Shown: piece after piece, positions 46,645-59,080 of the stretch | How the letters are laid out: every line of letters starts with the position of its first letter | Position numbering within the stretch: the first letter of the stretch is position 1 | DNA from: Ceratodon purpureus | Lineage: Eukaryota > Streptophyta > Bryopsida > Pseudoditrichales > Ditrichaceae | Direction: 5' to 3' | NCBI GenBank assembly: GCA_014871385.1 | Contig: CM026433.1 | Span: 5,901,585 to 5,965,584 of the forward strand | Length of the DNA: 64,000 nucleotides | Translations under genes and position numbers: made by a program | Notes under the pieces: generated by a model | The model's input: the letters and a program-made list of their open reading frames with translations, nothing else | Told to the model about the DNA's origin: nothing | The model's database searches: none

Positions 46645-49600
46645 TTACCTACGCGAGAAATGACCCTTTTGTGGAGAGTGGTTCAGGGCAGACTTCAGTA
46701 CTGTGGTACGAGCAGGAGAAGGATTCTCCCTGTCACCATGTCCTTTGTGAATTGAATGCCGAGGTGGTGAAGCCTGTGCACGACTGTTGGCTTTTGGTGA
46801 CGGCACTCGGCGATCGTCAGCTTCGTTGCCGGGAGTTCGACCCGTAGGATCGCCACTCCCATTCTGAACACGACCACTGGGACCGACGAGCGTGGCAACT
46901 TCACTTCGATCCCCAGCGGGCATCATAGAAGGTGACTGCCGTCCAGATGGGGATTGTTGATTTGGAGATGGCGGTCGCGAACAGTTACTCTGGCATCCAT
47001 CTGCTGCTGTGAGATTGTTGTTGAGTCCACCAATAGTAATAGAACTTTTCGTAGTATTCAGATAACCAGACCTGTTTAGTTAGAAACAAGTACAAGAGAA
47101 GCGTCAGAAATTTGTATGGATATATTGCTCTTAAATTGCACTTGGCTTCCCTCTGAGCAAAATAACCATGGTCCAAATATGGTAAGACTACGTCGTCTTT
47201 GTACTCGAACGTGTGATTAATAAATCATGTGAAAATTTTGATACTGGCTTCCCGAATTTCGTGAAGAGGTTGGGAGTTTAAGACCCTTGCCAGGCATCGA
47301 GTTTGCAGCAAGTTACTAAAAGATGTACCTTGCAAGATGGTCTAGAGAATAGATGTTGACCTGTCCGCGAATGAAAGTTGAGGACGGGGGAGTAAATTGT
47401 GCTTCGATCCCCAAGAAGTTGGATCCTCCCATGTGTTTAGCAGCGGGGTTCCATCCATTGGTGTCTGACTTCCCGTGTAAGAACCTGCCATGGCCGTAGT
47501 GGCTGGCATCCCTTTAGACTTGTACTGGATTTTTTGAGCTGCTTGTACGGCAATCTTTGTAACTGGTACGTACATGGATCGCTGGTTTCCAGCCAAGCTC
47601 GGAGTCGTGTAGCCACTTTGCAGACCACCTGGCTGAGACTTGATCTGAAGAGAAGGAATGCCTGCAATTGGTGTACCTGTGGATGAAAAGTAAGAAGACG
47701 ACATAGGAAACTGGTTCTTGAATGCTGCAGATCCAGAATTTGTACTGTTGGATGATAGGGGAGTCGCTGCTTCCCCAGGTCTGTTGGTGGACGTGAGGCA
47801 GGAATATGCAAGGCCACTCGAATTGGGTCGGGTGAATGCGTTGAAACGGGAGGAAGCTGATCCCACCGGTAGCTTCCCTAACTGAGCTTCAGTCAATTGC
47901 TGATTCAACCACCTGCGTTCAAAACAGCATGAAAACCACCCATCTATTACTTGGGTTCACAATTGAATTTCGCCTGCTCTAACTTCACGAGGAAGAAGAC
48001 TAGAAGCATCAGAAACTGATGCGGGCTGCCTCGAAAAATGAATAAGTGCAGACTCGTAAACAATGTTCTCATTCTTGGCACTGGCTCTTCTACACAAGAG
48101 GTTGCAGAAAAATAATAACACTGACAAGACTGGTGTCATCCTTCGAAGTTGAAGCCATCTGCTCCATCATTCTAGGAGTAAAATTGTTCAAATCTAAACA
48201 ATTTGAATATGACCCGTAATGTTCAGAGATAGGTAAATTAAGATAAAAAATAAGGTCGAAGGATGAGCCTCATACTGAATCATTTGCTGGTTGGATTGCA
48301 GTAGATTCTGTGCTTCATCTAGTTTGGTGGTGAGCTCCTCCGACTGAACACACAATAGAATGTCTTGGTTATGAGATATAATGGGACTTACAGACTCTTC
48401 GTCAAATAAATCATAAAAACGTTATTGAATCTACAGCGAAGACGCTTAATGGTTTATGGCAAACAATGCAAGGGAATTTGAATTGCTAAGCATGTACCTT
48501 CTTTTTTTTGTCCTCCATTTCGGATTTTACAGTTGCCAGTTCATTTCGCAAAGTAGCATTTTCTGCTTGAGCCTTGTCAATAGCAGACTGCCGTTCGTTG
48601 AGCAAATTGTCCTGTTGACTTGTAACCTGGCCTTTGAGCTTCACTTTTTGCTTTGAAGCGCGCAATTCAGCCTGTATGACAAAGGAAAGACAACGAAATA
48701 GGCAAACGTTAATCAGTACAGGTATGTCACTTCGTATGCTATCTTGCAAGTCTGAATGTTGATTTGTAAAAACATTTAACAGAAGACCTCAATGCATTCT
48801 ACTTTAGTACCTGGAGTTTCTCAATAAGTTGATAGCACTTGGTAAGTTCGACGGCACTAGCACTAGCTCGCTCCTCAGCACGGTCAGCTGCCGCCTGCGC
48901 CTCTTTCCGCGATGTTTCCAATGCTGACCTGCATTTACATTATTTGCCATAGTCCATTTGAATGTTCTATCATTCTCGTTCGTATAACAAATAAAGTGGA
49001 TAGCAAGCAATATAATGGAAAATTATTATGGCATCCATAATTTAGAAGACTCTATCCAAATTCACAAATTTAAGCAAAGTATGACTGCCTCTCCCTGTAC
49101 CTTTGGGAAGCCTGTCCTTCGAGTTGCATCGTCATTTTAGAGAGCGTCTCATTTTTGTCCAATACCTGAATACATACAAGAATACGATTTGTTAATGATC
49201 AAGGTCATCGCTTAGCGATCAACCATCCAATGAGCAACAACAGGATTTTAAGATGGGAAGAAATACCTCCTGTTCTAAGGCACTAAGACGAATGAGATGA
49301 CGGTTAGTTTCTTTTTCTCCTTCAGCCTTATCTGTCTCCAGGTTCCGCTTCTCTTTTCTTAAACGGTCACCTTCCTGGACTCAAAAACCAAACCACAATG
49401 CAGAGAGATTCGTATAAGTTCAAGAAGAGATGACTTACATGAAGCCCACGGGATAAAGATAAAGGACATGATTTAAGGAGGAGCTCACTCCACTTTCTGG
49501 AAGTGAATCTAGAACAACAGTAGGAAATATTACGGAAACGGTCGAGCTAAACAGGAATTGATACGATAAGCTCCGATCCTACTACCGCATATGGCGAGTG

Positions 49601-52104
49601 ATCAACAAGAGAGAAAGTGTTTGTTGGAGTAAGACAAAACAGTTCATGAAGGGAAATCCCACTCTAAAGCAACCAGACGTACCTGCGTCTTTTCCTCCAA
49701 ATCTCTCTCAAGAGAGTTGCACTTATTTTTTAGCTCTGTAATGTTGTTATCCGTTTTGTACTTCGCATCCAATAATGAACGCACCTGTACTTCCAAACAA
49801 AACCGAGAATTTAGCCTCTACAATTATTATCTATCAAGTAGAAATTGGACTTCGCACAAAGTTTCATTAGATCGAAACTCCAAAAATGAATTAAAAAAAG
49901 GGCTATGCTGTAGACCTGTTTATCTAAATCAGAAGCTCGTTGTTGCTGATGATCAATTTGCTGTCGGAGACGACTCTCCAACTCTACTCGATCCTTTCCA
50001 ATCCTTTCCTTGAGCTCTGCAGTTTCTTGCATGACCTGTTGTAGAGTACCAAACCCCATATTAGCTCTCAAGGATCAAATGTGCGTCAGCTTCTTAACGG
50101 ACAGGAGCAGTTTTCACATCGAAGTTATGTATTACTCCCATCTTTACCCCAGGTGCACGGTTACCGTCGTCATGCTCGTCGCGCCGTAGAGAACGTGCTA
50201 GGCATTCGAAGTCTTTGTGAGCCAAGGATAAGAAAATTTCGCATACCACGTTTCTCAAAATGGAATTTCGGCAGATGACACTAACTATCACATTCCACTT
50301 TTCTTAACAATTAGTCACTCGTGGATTTTTACACTTGTTATACTTCTCTTTATGGCGGACCTTTTCTTTTTCATGAGCAAGCTCCAGGGTGAATTCTGCT
50401 TTCAGCTCACTGATGTTTCTGCACTGGTTCTCCTTCAGCTCACCAAGTTCGCTGCATTTAAGGATGAACAGCATGAAATGAATAACTTAGCATTACCGTC
50501 TTCGACAGACTGCGGGTGGCACTTATTTGCTTTTCAGAAGGATATTTAATTTTTCGCTTAGACCACTAGTTCAATGACCAAGATGTTCTCAAGAGAATAA
50601 GCGCTGTCTCAGTTGTATTCAGCCTTCTGATATCGTAGAGATGACCAGTAACATAGGCAATTTTTTAAAAGGGATCTTTGAAGCCTCGATAATTGTCACG
50701 GCATGTTTGTGAAACTCAATGAACACCGGAGACAAGTAATAATGCCCCTACGCAGTGACTTGAGCCGCATTCGTCTCAAACTTGACACAACTTGACCATC
50801 TTCGCAAGATACACGGTTCATCTCTGAAGTGTTTGATTGCCAGATGCTGGTTCATTCGGTGCAGCGGTAGTTGTAAAGTCTGGGTCACTCTTTACAAACA
50901 CAGAACGGTTTTCTCAGGAAAGCGGTGGAAGGTATATCTTACCTGCTCAAATTGTTGACATCACGGAGAGCTTTCTCTAACGAGTGAAGCGTTCGCCGCA
51001 ATTTCTCATGCATGTCTCCATTGATAGCCTGCCCCGCCAAAGTAGACTTGCACATCGTTAGGAAATATTGCGAAAGACTTCCGCAAAAGAGGTTCAACGT
51101 TCTAGTTCAAGCACAGTCCTATGTATTAACGTTCGTACAGGTTGCACAAGAGTTTCAAGCATTCTGTTAGCATACCTTGTACTCAGCCAGCCTGCCTGCA
51201 AGAAATTGTTTGATAACAGTGTCATTTCCCTGACGAAACACAAGTGATAGATGGCTAAGATGCTTGAACTGATTTGTCTCCACAACTGTTAAAGTAGAGT
51301 CCCCAGTTCGTAGGTGTAATACCGCCAAAAACCTGCCAGTACCCCTGCTCTTGAAATTACAAAACAGATTCATTATCTTGAACATAGGGGTATTTGCTAA
51401 GGTTGCGATCACAGAATATACAAATAGAGGAAATCATGAAGTCATAAACGTGCACACGCGGGATGTTCTACGAAGTTAAATAAGAATATGTTACAAACCT
51501 CGGATTATCAGTACACGAGGAAACAATACACTGCTCCAGCAACTCAATGAACTTGTAAGGAAACGTTGCAAAATCCACCAATATGCATTGTTCCACTTTG
51601 AGGCTTTGAAAGTCGTCTTCATTGACTTCCAAAGAGTAGAAGAAGAAAGGATCCAATTCGTTGGTAATTTGGACTTGAAGAACCTGATGCAAAAAGACAA
51701 ATACTCAGCAAACCTGTAGAATTATTAGTCTTTACGTACTCAATTAGTCTAGTTGAAGACTGAATTTGCATAAGTTTGTTCATCTGGCCGAGTCTCCAGT
51801 CTCAAGTGTCCAAGCTGCACATGTAAATTATATTTGGATATGTCTTCCACGATCACCTCATATTAGTGATCATCCAACCAAAAATCCAACTGTGTAACAC
51901 ATGATAAATTAAACCATTCACAAAAGCCGGTACCTTAGTGGATCGATGTACTTTACTCAGTCCCATTATGAACCTTGCAGTAAGATCCATTTGCCGATCT
52001 TCCGCATTCGCCTTCGTTACTCGAACAGGAACAACTTTCTCAAATAGAGTAGAGGTGCTCTCCATCCCACCCAGTTTGCCATAGTCCTCGGTCTCAAAAC
52101 CCAT
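46645..52104 (-). CDS. SAS6: SAS-6, centriole/basal-body cartwheel protein
   Basis: Fourteen coding exons: 52104-51934, 51683-51499, 51332-51176, 51046-50943, 50451-50361, 50035-49916, 49784-49683, 49374-49267, 49165-49101, 48928-48811, 48671-48498, 48343-48276, 47912-47361 and 47071-46645. All phases agree; the product is 813 residues. The N-terminal head (residues about 20-170) has [48 protein letters not shown] and [15 protein letters not shown], all conserved in SAS-6. A long coiled coil (about 170-490) ends at MIQWLNQQL, then a Ser/Pro-rich tail follows. SAS-6 dimers form the nine-fold cartwheel hub of centrioles and basal bodies. In land plants the gene survives only in lineages with flagellated sperm. 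Donors after exon 5 (GTCCGC) and exon 13 (GTCAAC) are unusual; if exon 13 read through, the protein would end 14 codons later without the 141-residue tail. Confidence 0.95.
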
Positions 52105-54865
52105 CCGACTCCCTCCCTAATCAATTAAAAAAGAGTACTTAATCGCAGTTTGTAGTGAGCACTGAAACATCGTTACCAACAGAAAAAACCACATCAAGCA
52201 ATCGTATATGTGTCAGAAAGTTGAACCGTAAGCCATGTAAGTAAGAGCCATGCCGTTACAATTTACCACCAAGTTTACTAAGGGGCTGGTTATGAGAACC
52301 TCAAAGGACGCGGGGAATTATCACAGCCCAAGTTTAGATCTTCTTCTTCATCCTTGCATTTTTTCTTCCTCGCTTATGGAACATCCGAGCATGCTGAAAC
52401 GTGTGTTCTGGGTCCTACTGGACCTGGTCAAAAAAATGGTTAATTTGATAATAGAGCTAATTGCGCATTCACTATGTACTTAATCGCCGGTCTCTAAATT
52501 TCACCAAATCACTTCACACAAAGCCGGATAGACCTGCTTCAAAGGTCTCTCATTAGCACAGCCTTGTTAGCTCGATTAACACCTAGGTATAGCATTTAAA
52601 CACGCAACAACTGAAGCTCTAGCTCTTCCACGTCGCCAGAGGCTATGAGAAACGACGGAAGATGCCTGAAATGTGAAAATAAATCTATCGGCGAACGAGA
52701 CATGAAAAGTGCGTTGCGAACGACTGAGGCAAATTCCAAGACGAGGTTGCCGAGATAGTGTAGTTCGATACAGATGCAAACCTTTCTCTGTCGACGCATT
52801 AAATAATGGTGGTGAGTGATTACCTGGAAAACTAAATCATCAGGTAGCACATGTAGTGGAAAAGTGCGTTGCGAACGACAGAAGTCTGGATCTGAACCTA
52901 AGTAATACAGTGTAATTATCAGAAAGGCCTCGCAAAAGGGAACAAATTTGTGCATCAATTTGCAATCAACCCAGTAACCGTAAAACCTGAAAATCTTAGC
53001 ATCAACAAGAACGCAGCTGCGGAGAAAACATAAACCCTGTCAAAGTCAATTTCCGAGACATCGGTAACAAATGCAAATCCAATCCAGTTAAGCAACAGAG
53101 ATATTCACGCATCTACAAATCTCAAGAATTTCAAAGGCTATTCCATGTGCAAGCAAAAAACTCAGAAATACTAGTAAAAACAAATCAGCACGGAATATAT
53201 AAGCCACTCCGAACCAACGGCTTGGCAGATTTGTGCCCCTGACATCAAATAGCTATGAATAAGCAAAACATCGGTGGGATACAGTGACGAAAATTGCTGG
53301 GTCGACGGAATTCTTAAAATTCGCAAACAAAGCCACGAAACTCGAGCTATTGCGAGTACCAAAATGGTAAGCAATCCCAAATGCAAATTAAGAGAATCAG
53401 GCTCAGAAGTGTACCAGTATAAAGCTGCAGTGGAGAAATTTGCAGCCCTGCCGAGGCGCTCAAAGACTCAAGGAAAATGGAAGGGGCAATACAACCCCTG
53501 GAACAAAATTACACTGAAGAGCAGCGCCAGAATGCATCTGCAAGGACGGTCGATCGATTGGCAAGGGTAGGAGAGGGGTTCCAGAGAAAGAGGATAATGA
53601 CGGCGGGAAACTAGGGAAGAAGCGGCAGTTAAGGCACGCTTAGCATGTTCTGCCCAGAAATGTTTCTCTCGATACTGGAAGCGAGCTTGGGACCCTCTTC
53701 CTCCTCGCCACAAGGCCCTGTAACTGTTCTCTGTCCCGGTCGTGGCAACATAGAACTCCTGTCTTGGCGCATGTTTCGGACGCAAAGGTTGTCTTCAGCT
53801 AACACTGCGCTATTCTGAGAACATCTTCTTGCCAACAAATCCCTAAATCTCAATTGCGAGTTCGATTTCTCTACCTTTTTCTGGCTGTATCGATCGGCTG
53901 ATCCAATGAACGATATGAACGACTTGCAAACGATACTGCAGCGCTGAAATGCTCAAAGAGATGTTATGAATGTGAAGAATTCGGAACAACACGCATGAAA
54001 TGCCTTCGTGTCCCTTCACAAATCCATTAGGTTCAATGTTACAGTCCCAGCTATGTGACCCGTCAAGTAAAACCTAGCTTACCAAGCTTGAAACTCCTGT
54101 CGCCAATATGGGTGACCGAGGTGAGCTTACTGTGATATCGGTGCAGAGTTTTGTCCTTAGGCACTCCCAATCTTCTGCACCGTCGATGACTGAGCAAATT
54201 AGAAGTCATTGTGGATGCGTGGACAACGGCAGTTGGTTGGCAAGATTAACTAGCGCAGGAGCAGAATATACATCAGCCGAACTACAACTGTATTTGCAAC
54301 AAGATCTTCTTACGAATCCAGAACCTATTTTTAAAGCGCCATGAGTTGTTCCAAAGTTCGAGGCTTACATAGACGCCGGAGTACGAAATCGTATCGACGT
54401 AGTGTAACCAATCCGAAAGCTATCCCAATAACACCGAGAATTCACCTCTCAAGACGGACTATTAGGTAATGCCTGCAATTCAATAGGTGTACAGGTTGTA
54501 GTGGACAGACTCAGTCCCACACTGAGATTTGCAATCGTAGCTGGACTAATGGACTAATCGGGGCATGTTGCAAAAGAATGAAAAACACACTTAGACAGCA
54601 ATTTCGATGCCAAATAAAAAAAGCGGGTTACAATGACAGATGTATGGCCTCAGTTTCTAATACACACGCCGCAAAATCGATTCAAACGTAGATCTCAGTG
54701 GAAAATATGGAGAGTTCTTCATTTCTGATGTGTTAGCAGATACAGTCTCAGCACAAGGATGGTCTCTGCAGTCCATGCTGCGAAACACCTACACCACCAT
54801 GACGAGCACATTTCTGAACCATTCTACAGCAAAAATGAATACAGGTCTGTGAACGGCGAATTAAC
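52105..54865. other. Upstream region of SAS-6 and spacer to RPL27a
   Basis: It presumably contains the SAS-6 promoter and leader, possibly with leader introns, but no TATA box or start could be fixed. A 20-bp motif (AAAAGTGCGTTGCGAACGAC) occurs twice, at about 52705 and 52860. A 78-codon plus frame at 54108-54344 starts with ATG but matches no known family. Confidence 0.4.
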
Positions 54866-56063
54866 TTAAGCAGTAAGAATAACTGCTCCTCCAGCCTCCT
54901 TAATCTTCTTCTCCGCGAGCTTCGAGAAGAATTTAGCCTTGACTACCATGGGTTGAGTTGGAAGGTCACCCTTTCCAAGAACCTGAACACAAAAGCAACA
55001 ATGCCAAAACATTAGAACTAGAACACCTGAGCATAAAACCCTAAACTGTCACTCGACAGACATCAGACACTCAAGCCCTAAATTTCAGTCAACTGCATCA
55101 TACAAAATAAAGAGTCCCCTATATCAGACAGAAGAACTAACTAATTATAAACGGCTAACAATTATAAAGGTCAAATACTCAAGCCCGTAGAAACAGTTTT
55201 TTTATAAATCCGTTTATTCAAGCTTGCGCAAAACTGGGGATCTATTCAGTAACTACACATCTCAGAACACAGCATCGATAAAAACTGAAGGTGCAAAACC
55301 CTAAAACAAGATGCAGCCGCTTCACACGGTGAGGAATAAAAACACGGCTACGCAAACAGACCAAGAGACACAGCATGCAATGTGAGGAATGCACCGCAAT
55401 GCACAGACTAAATGGAAACATCAACAACCGATCGATAGCCGACATTCAAAGCTACCAAAATGGCAAAACACTCAATTCCATGGAACTGACATTAAGGTCA
55501 AAAACCTCGCTCTTCTAGCATGGACTAGATATATGAGTCACTTAACATTTACAAATTCCATAAACCGACATAACTAGAGTTCAACACCACCAAACCCTAA
55601 AATCCTAAACAAACATGCAACCCATACCAAGTAAATCCACAAAGAAATAAAATCTCGCAAACGCTTACAATATCACAGAAATCAACCTAAAACAAAACCT
55701 CAATCCCATTCCAACCAAAGAGAAGGAAAAACAAATCACCTTGAAGTAACCGTGCTGGGTGACATCCAAGAGCGGGGCGGACTTGGCGCCGTCAGTCTGC
55801 TCCTTCACGGCCTCGGGAACCAAGGACCACAGCTTGTCGATGTTGACGATGGGGCAGTGGAACTTGTTCATGGTCTTGTGGAAGTAACGCATACCGACCT
55901 TGCCGAAGTACCCAGGATGGTACTTGTCGAAGAGGATCCGGTGGTGGTGCATACCTCCGGCGTTACCACGACCTCCGGGATGCTTGCGGTGCTTGCCCAC
56001 ACGCCCGTGCCCGGCGCTCACATGGCCTCTTTTCTTCCGGTTCTTCTTCAGGCGGGTCGTCAT
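54866..56063 (-). CDS. RPL27A: 60S ribosomal protein L27a (uL15)
   Basis: Two exons, 56063-55740 and 54982-54866, encode 146 residues, the standard length for plant L27a. The start [20 protein letters not shown], the basic Gly/His-rich segment [34 protein letters not shown] and the C-terminus [13 protein letters not shown] are strongly conserved. The product is a cytosolic large-subunit protein near the peptidyl-transferase region. The intron has an AAG|GTGATT donor and a CAG acceptor, phase 0. The frame is open upstream of the ATG, but family alignment places the start at MTTRLKK. A minisatellite begins about 190 bp upstream, in the promoter or leader. Nearby genes are functionally unrelated. 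Confidence 0.96.
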
Positions 56064-56239
56064 GGCTGCTGGGGATGGTCCGCTGCTGCTGCTGCGGGGG
56101 TGGCGATGGCGATGGCGTTGGGCGCGCCTGGCAAAGAGAGCGAGAACGAGGGCTTCTCTGGGGTTTAGGCACAACCCTAACGCCTGGATGAATGCGGGCT
56201 GCGGTTTTCTTTGATGAATTCCTTACTTGGAGGAGGAGA

Positions 56240-56570
56240 GGTTCATCCTGGTATTGAGTGGTTCTCGCCGGGTATTTCATAGTCCTTCGAGGGTATTGAG
56301 CGGTTCCACTTGGGTATTGAGTAGTTCTGGTCAGTCGAGGGTGCAGTTCATCCTGGTAGTGCCAGTGGTTCCGATCAAAGGAGGAGAAGTCCGCCTTGGT
56401 ATTGAGGGGTTCTTCTCAAGTATTGAGAGGTTTTGTTCGGGTATTGAATGGTTCTTGTCGGGTATTGGATGGTTCTCGTCGGGTATTGGATGGTTCTTGT
56501 CGGGTATTGAATGGTTCTTCTCAAAAAGTTCTTCTCAGATACTGAATGGTCTTCTCGGGTATTGAATGAT
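56240..56570. repeat. Minisatellite upstream of RPL27a
   Basis: About 12-15 imperfect copies of a roughly 20-bp unit of the type CGGGTATTGAATGGTTCT occupy some 330 bp. The copies at 56430-56520 are the most alike. The array lies 190-500 bp upstream of the ribosomal protein start codon. Confidence 0.9.
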
Positions 56571-56793
56571 TGCAATGTTTTTGAAAACCAATCTATAACC
56601 AATTTCCACCATCGACGCCAACGGTAAATTTGGTAAGGGAAGGAGGAGGGGGGGGGCACAATGGATATTAAGGTCTCGCCCATCCTAATTTTATTTCTGG
56701 TCACTTCAAATATAATTTCTTGGACAATGGTTTAAGTGAATCATTTTAGACGGTGAATTTTGACTTTATACAACATTGATATAATTTTTTGGA

Positions 56794-57200
56794 TTGTCAA
56801 AGATGGTTGGTGGAAGGAAGCTTGTGGAACCAAGGGAATTGAATCCAGCACTAACCTCCTCCGAAGTTTTTCTTCCTCAACAAAGTCGCGGCATCTGGAT
56901 TCAAAGAAGATTAATGGAAGCAGGATGTACATGTAAGAATTTTATGAAAGTAGATGAGGAGCACTTGTGCAAAAGCGTCATATATGTTTCACAAGATCGG
57001 ATTATAGGCTATCAACAAAAGGCAAGTTTGTTTTGGCAAAGAATTTGTAAGCATTTGAATGACAATCAATAAGATGCAAAGCAATCGTTAAAAAGCTTAA
57101 AGACAAAGTGAGAGGCAGTTAGATATGATGTATTCATGTTCTATGAGATTTATACATAAGTCCAGCATTTAAACAATATGGCAGAGTTTAGAGGTCACTT
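56794..57200 (+). pseudogene. Myb/SANT-like protein of a PIF/Harbinger-type transposon, decayed
   Basis: The frame 56794-57072 contains DEEHLCKSVIYVSQDRIIGY followed by QQKASLFWQRICKHLND. This matches the trihelix-like Myb domain of the second protein of plant PIF/Harbinger elements, which acts with the transposase. Homology continues past a TAA at 57070 (SLKTK, stop, EAVRYDVFMFYEIY), so at least two stops interrupt it. No DDE transposase or terminal repeat was found close by. Confidence 0.6.
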
Positions 57201-58350
57201 TAAATAGATCATGAAAATTGTACCAGCACAAAAATTATAAAAAGACCGGATTAGCTTTTGAACATTATTGATTGTTCCTTAAAGAATGTTAGGAGCGGGC
57301 TAACAGATGAATTAAGCCGTTTATGGACAAGATGAAATCAACGAGATTGAAAACGGAGGCTCACAACCTTCAAGAGTTTATTTTAATGTTATACGCCTTG
57401 ATTTTTTCACTTAAAATTATTTTAGCCTCCGGACTCTACTATTTGTTTTTAATACAAAAGAAGAATAAAACATCAAAATTTTAGCATTGTCATATTAAAG
57501 TAAGCTCATTTATGTCTTTAAACCACTTCACTAAATCAAAAGCTCACTAAACATTGTCTTTATAAAACTAAGCTCATTAAACTAAAAGTAAATGGTATCT
57601 TTAAACCACATATGAGGGAGGATTTAAAAACTTTGAGTCTTAGGCTGCCTTTTGAGAAGGGCAAACAGTAAGGCCTCAAAGCTGGCTGGATGCAACCTTC
57701 AAAGTCTTTTACTAAGTGGCCAATTTCTGAAATCGATGTTTCTTAAATGGATTTGTTTTCCTAACCTTTGATTTTCTGGTTCGATGGAATTTGAAGAAAC
57801 TTCATCAACATCACTTCATATTCGAAAATCAAATATACGTAAAGGCTAAAAGCTTTGACATTTAAAACCACAATTTAAATACAGTAGTATAATATAAATA
57901 GGCATTATCTTCGGCATGATTTCAACTTGGCAATGCCCTTCACTATTTGAAGACCAAAGATTGAGCCTATTTAAAATTCTTAGACCAAAACTTTTGAAGT
58001 TAAGAGCTTTGCATTTTAAAATGGCTACTTAATCAAAGCATACAAAGACAAAGCAGTAAATCAGAGAAGCAAATTTTGAAAAAATAAAATAAATAATAAA
58101 TAATCAAATAATAAAAAATAAAAATACATATAAAATTAAAGAAATAAAAAATATATATAAAGTTAAAAAAATAAAAAATAAAAATCAGACTTCTTTAACT
58201 ATTGCAATTCCTCTGTGACAAATTTTTTTACTTAAATATATTTGAGGATTTAAAAAAAATATATCTAAAAATTGTTGAATTTTTCAACAAAGTCATTGCT
58301 TCAATTAAAATGGCTTCAAAACCTTTGTGTGTAATTTGAAGTAAACTATC
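57200..58350. other. AT-rich stretch without genes
   Basis: No gene is supported. At 58080-58190 the sequence is almost purely A and T with AATAA-like runs. It is probably decayed transposon sequence. Confidence 0.45.
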
Positions 58351-58356
58351 AAGATT

Positions 58357-59080
58357 TTAAGTCTCTACTTTATTTCTAAGCATACTTTTGATGATGTTTT
58401 GAATTGAAAACGATCTTTCATATGTAACCGTACTAATGCATTGAACTCTTGCAATTTCAGACAAAACTAGTAAATTTTCGTATTTAAACTGCAAAGTGGG
58501 ATTCCAAGTGATCATGTTCCATAAGTTTTTAAAATTTTTATCATTCCATTTTGTTGTGGACTGCATTTTAAAAGAATATAAATTCTCTCTTACCTTTTGT
58601 GTTTTAACCAAAGGAGACAAATCCTTATCTCTAATTCAACTTTCAACACCATATTGTGCACATGGGGTTTCAACTTCTGCACGACCCATTGACCCAAAAC
58701 AATTTGCCTTGAAGGCATGTAAGTAGGATTTAAAATTTTAAAACAACTAACAAGATCATTATCTTCAAATTTGGATTCTAGCGCATATGTGACAACTTCA
58801 CTAAATTGCTTTTGAAAAAGAAGAGCCTCCTTTAAATCCTTATTTTGCTGATCTTTACTCATATCAATACTTGAAAATTTAGATTCCCTAATCTGAGTAG
58901 CAATACGTCTCGTGTACCCTCCAAAGGGTTCAAAATCAGCTAAAATATGAAAATTAATCTCTTCAATGAATGTAACAGCATTCAAATTATGTTCTCATCC
59001 AAAAACAACATCATGATTTGAGTCATATCTCTCATAATTACTTAGCCAATCTAAATAATATCTGCAAACTTGGTCTGAAA
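58357..59080 (-). pseudogene. hAT-family transposase, C-terminal remnant
   Basis: Frames 58985-58590 and 58620-58357 (minus) together resemble the C-terminal half of ZNF862-like hAT transposases. The end carries a hATC dimerisation domain: LLVLSEIARVQCISTVTYER, then SFSIQNIIKSMLRNK, equivalent to the family pattern in which Ser-Thr-x-x-x-E-R-x-F-S precedes I-K-x-x-x-R. The upstream piece (FHILADFEPFGGYTRR) fits the preceding region. The two pieces are in different frames and stops lie upstream, so it is a dead copy. The catalytic N-terminal half and terminal repeats were not identified. Confidence 0.7.

Noticed and set aside
46350-46847. Plus-strand frame of 165 codons
   Set aside because: It overlaps the in-phase last exon of SAS-6 on the opposite strand and is unassigned.
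54108-54344. Small plus-strand ORF between SAS-6 and RPL27a
   Set aside because: It has an ATG and 78 codons, but no family match or promoter signal supports calling it a gene.
55752-56214. Plus-strand open frames opposite RPL27a
   Set aside because: They are antisense to a well-supported ribosomal protein exon.
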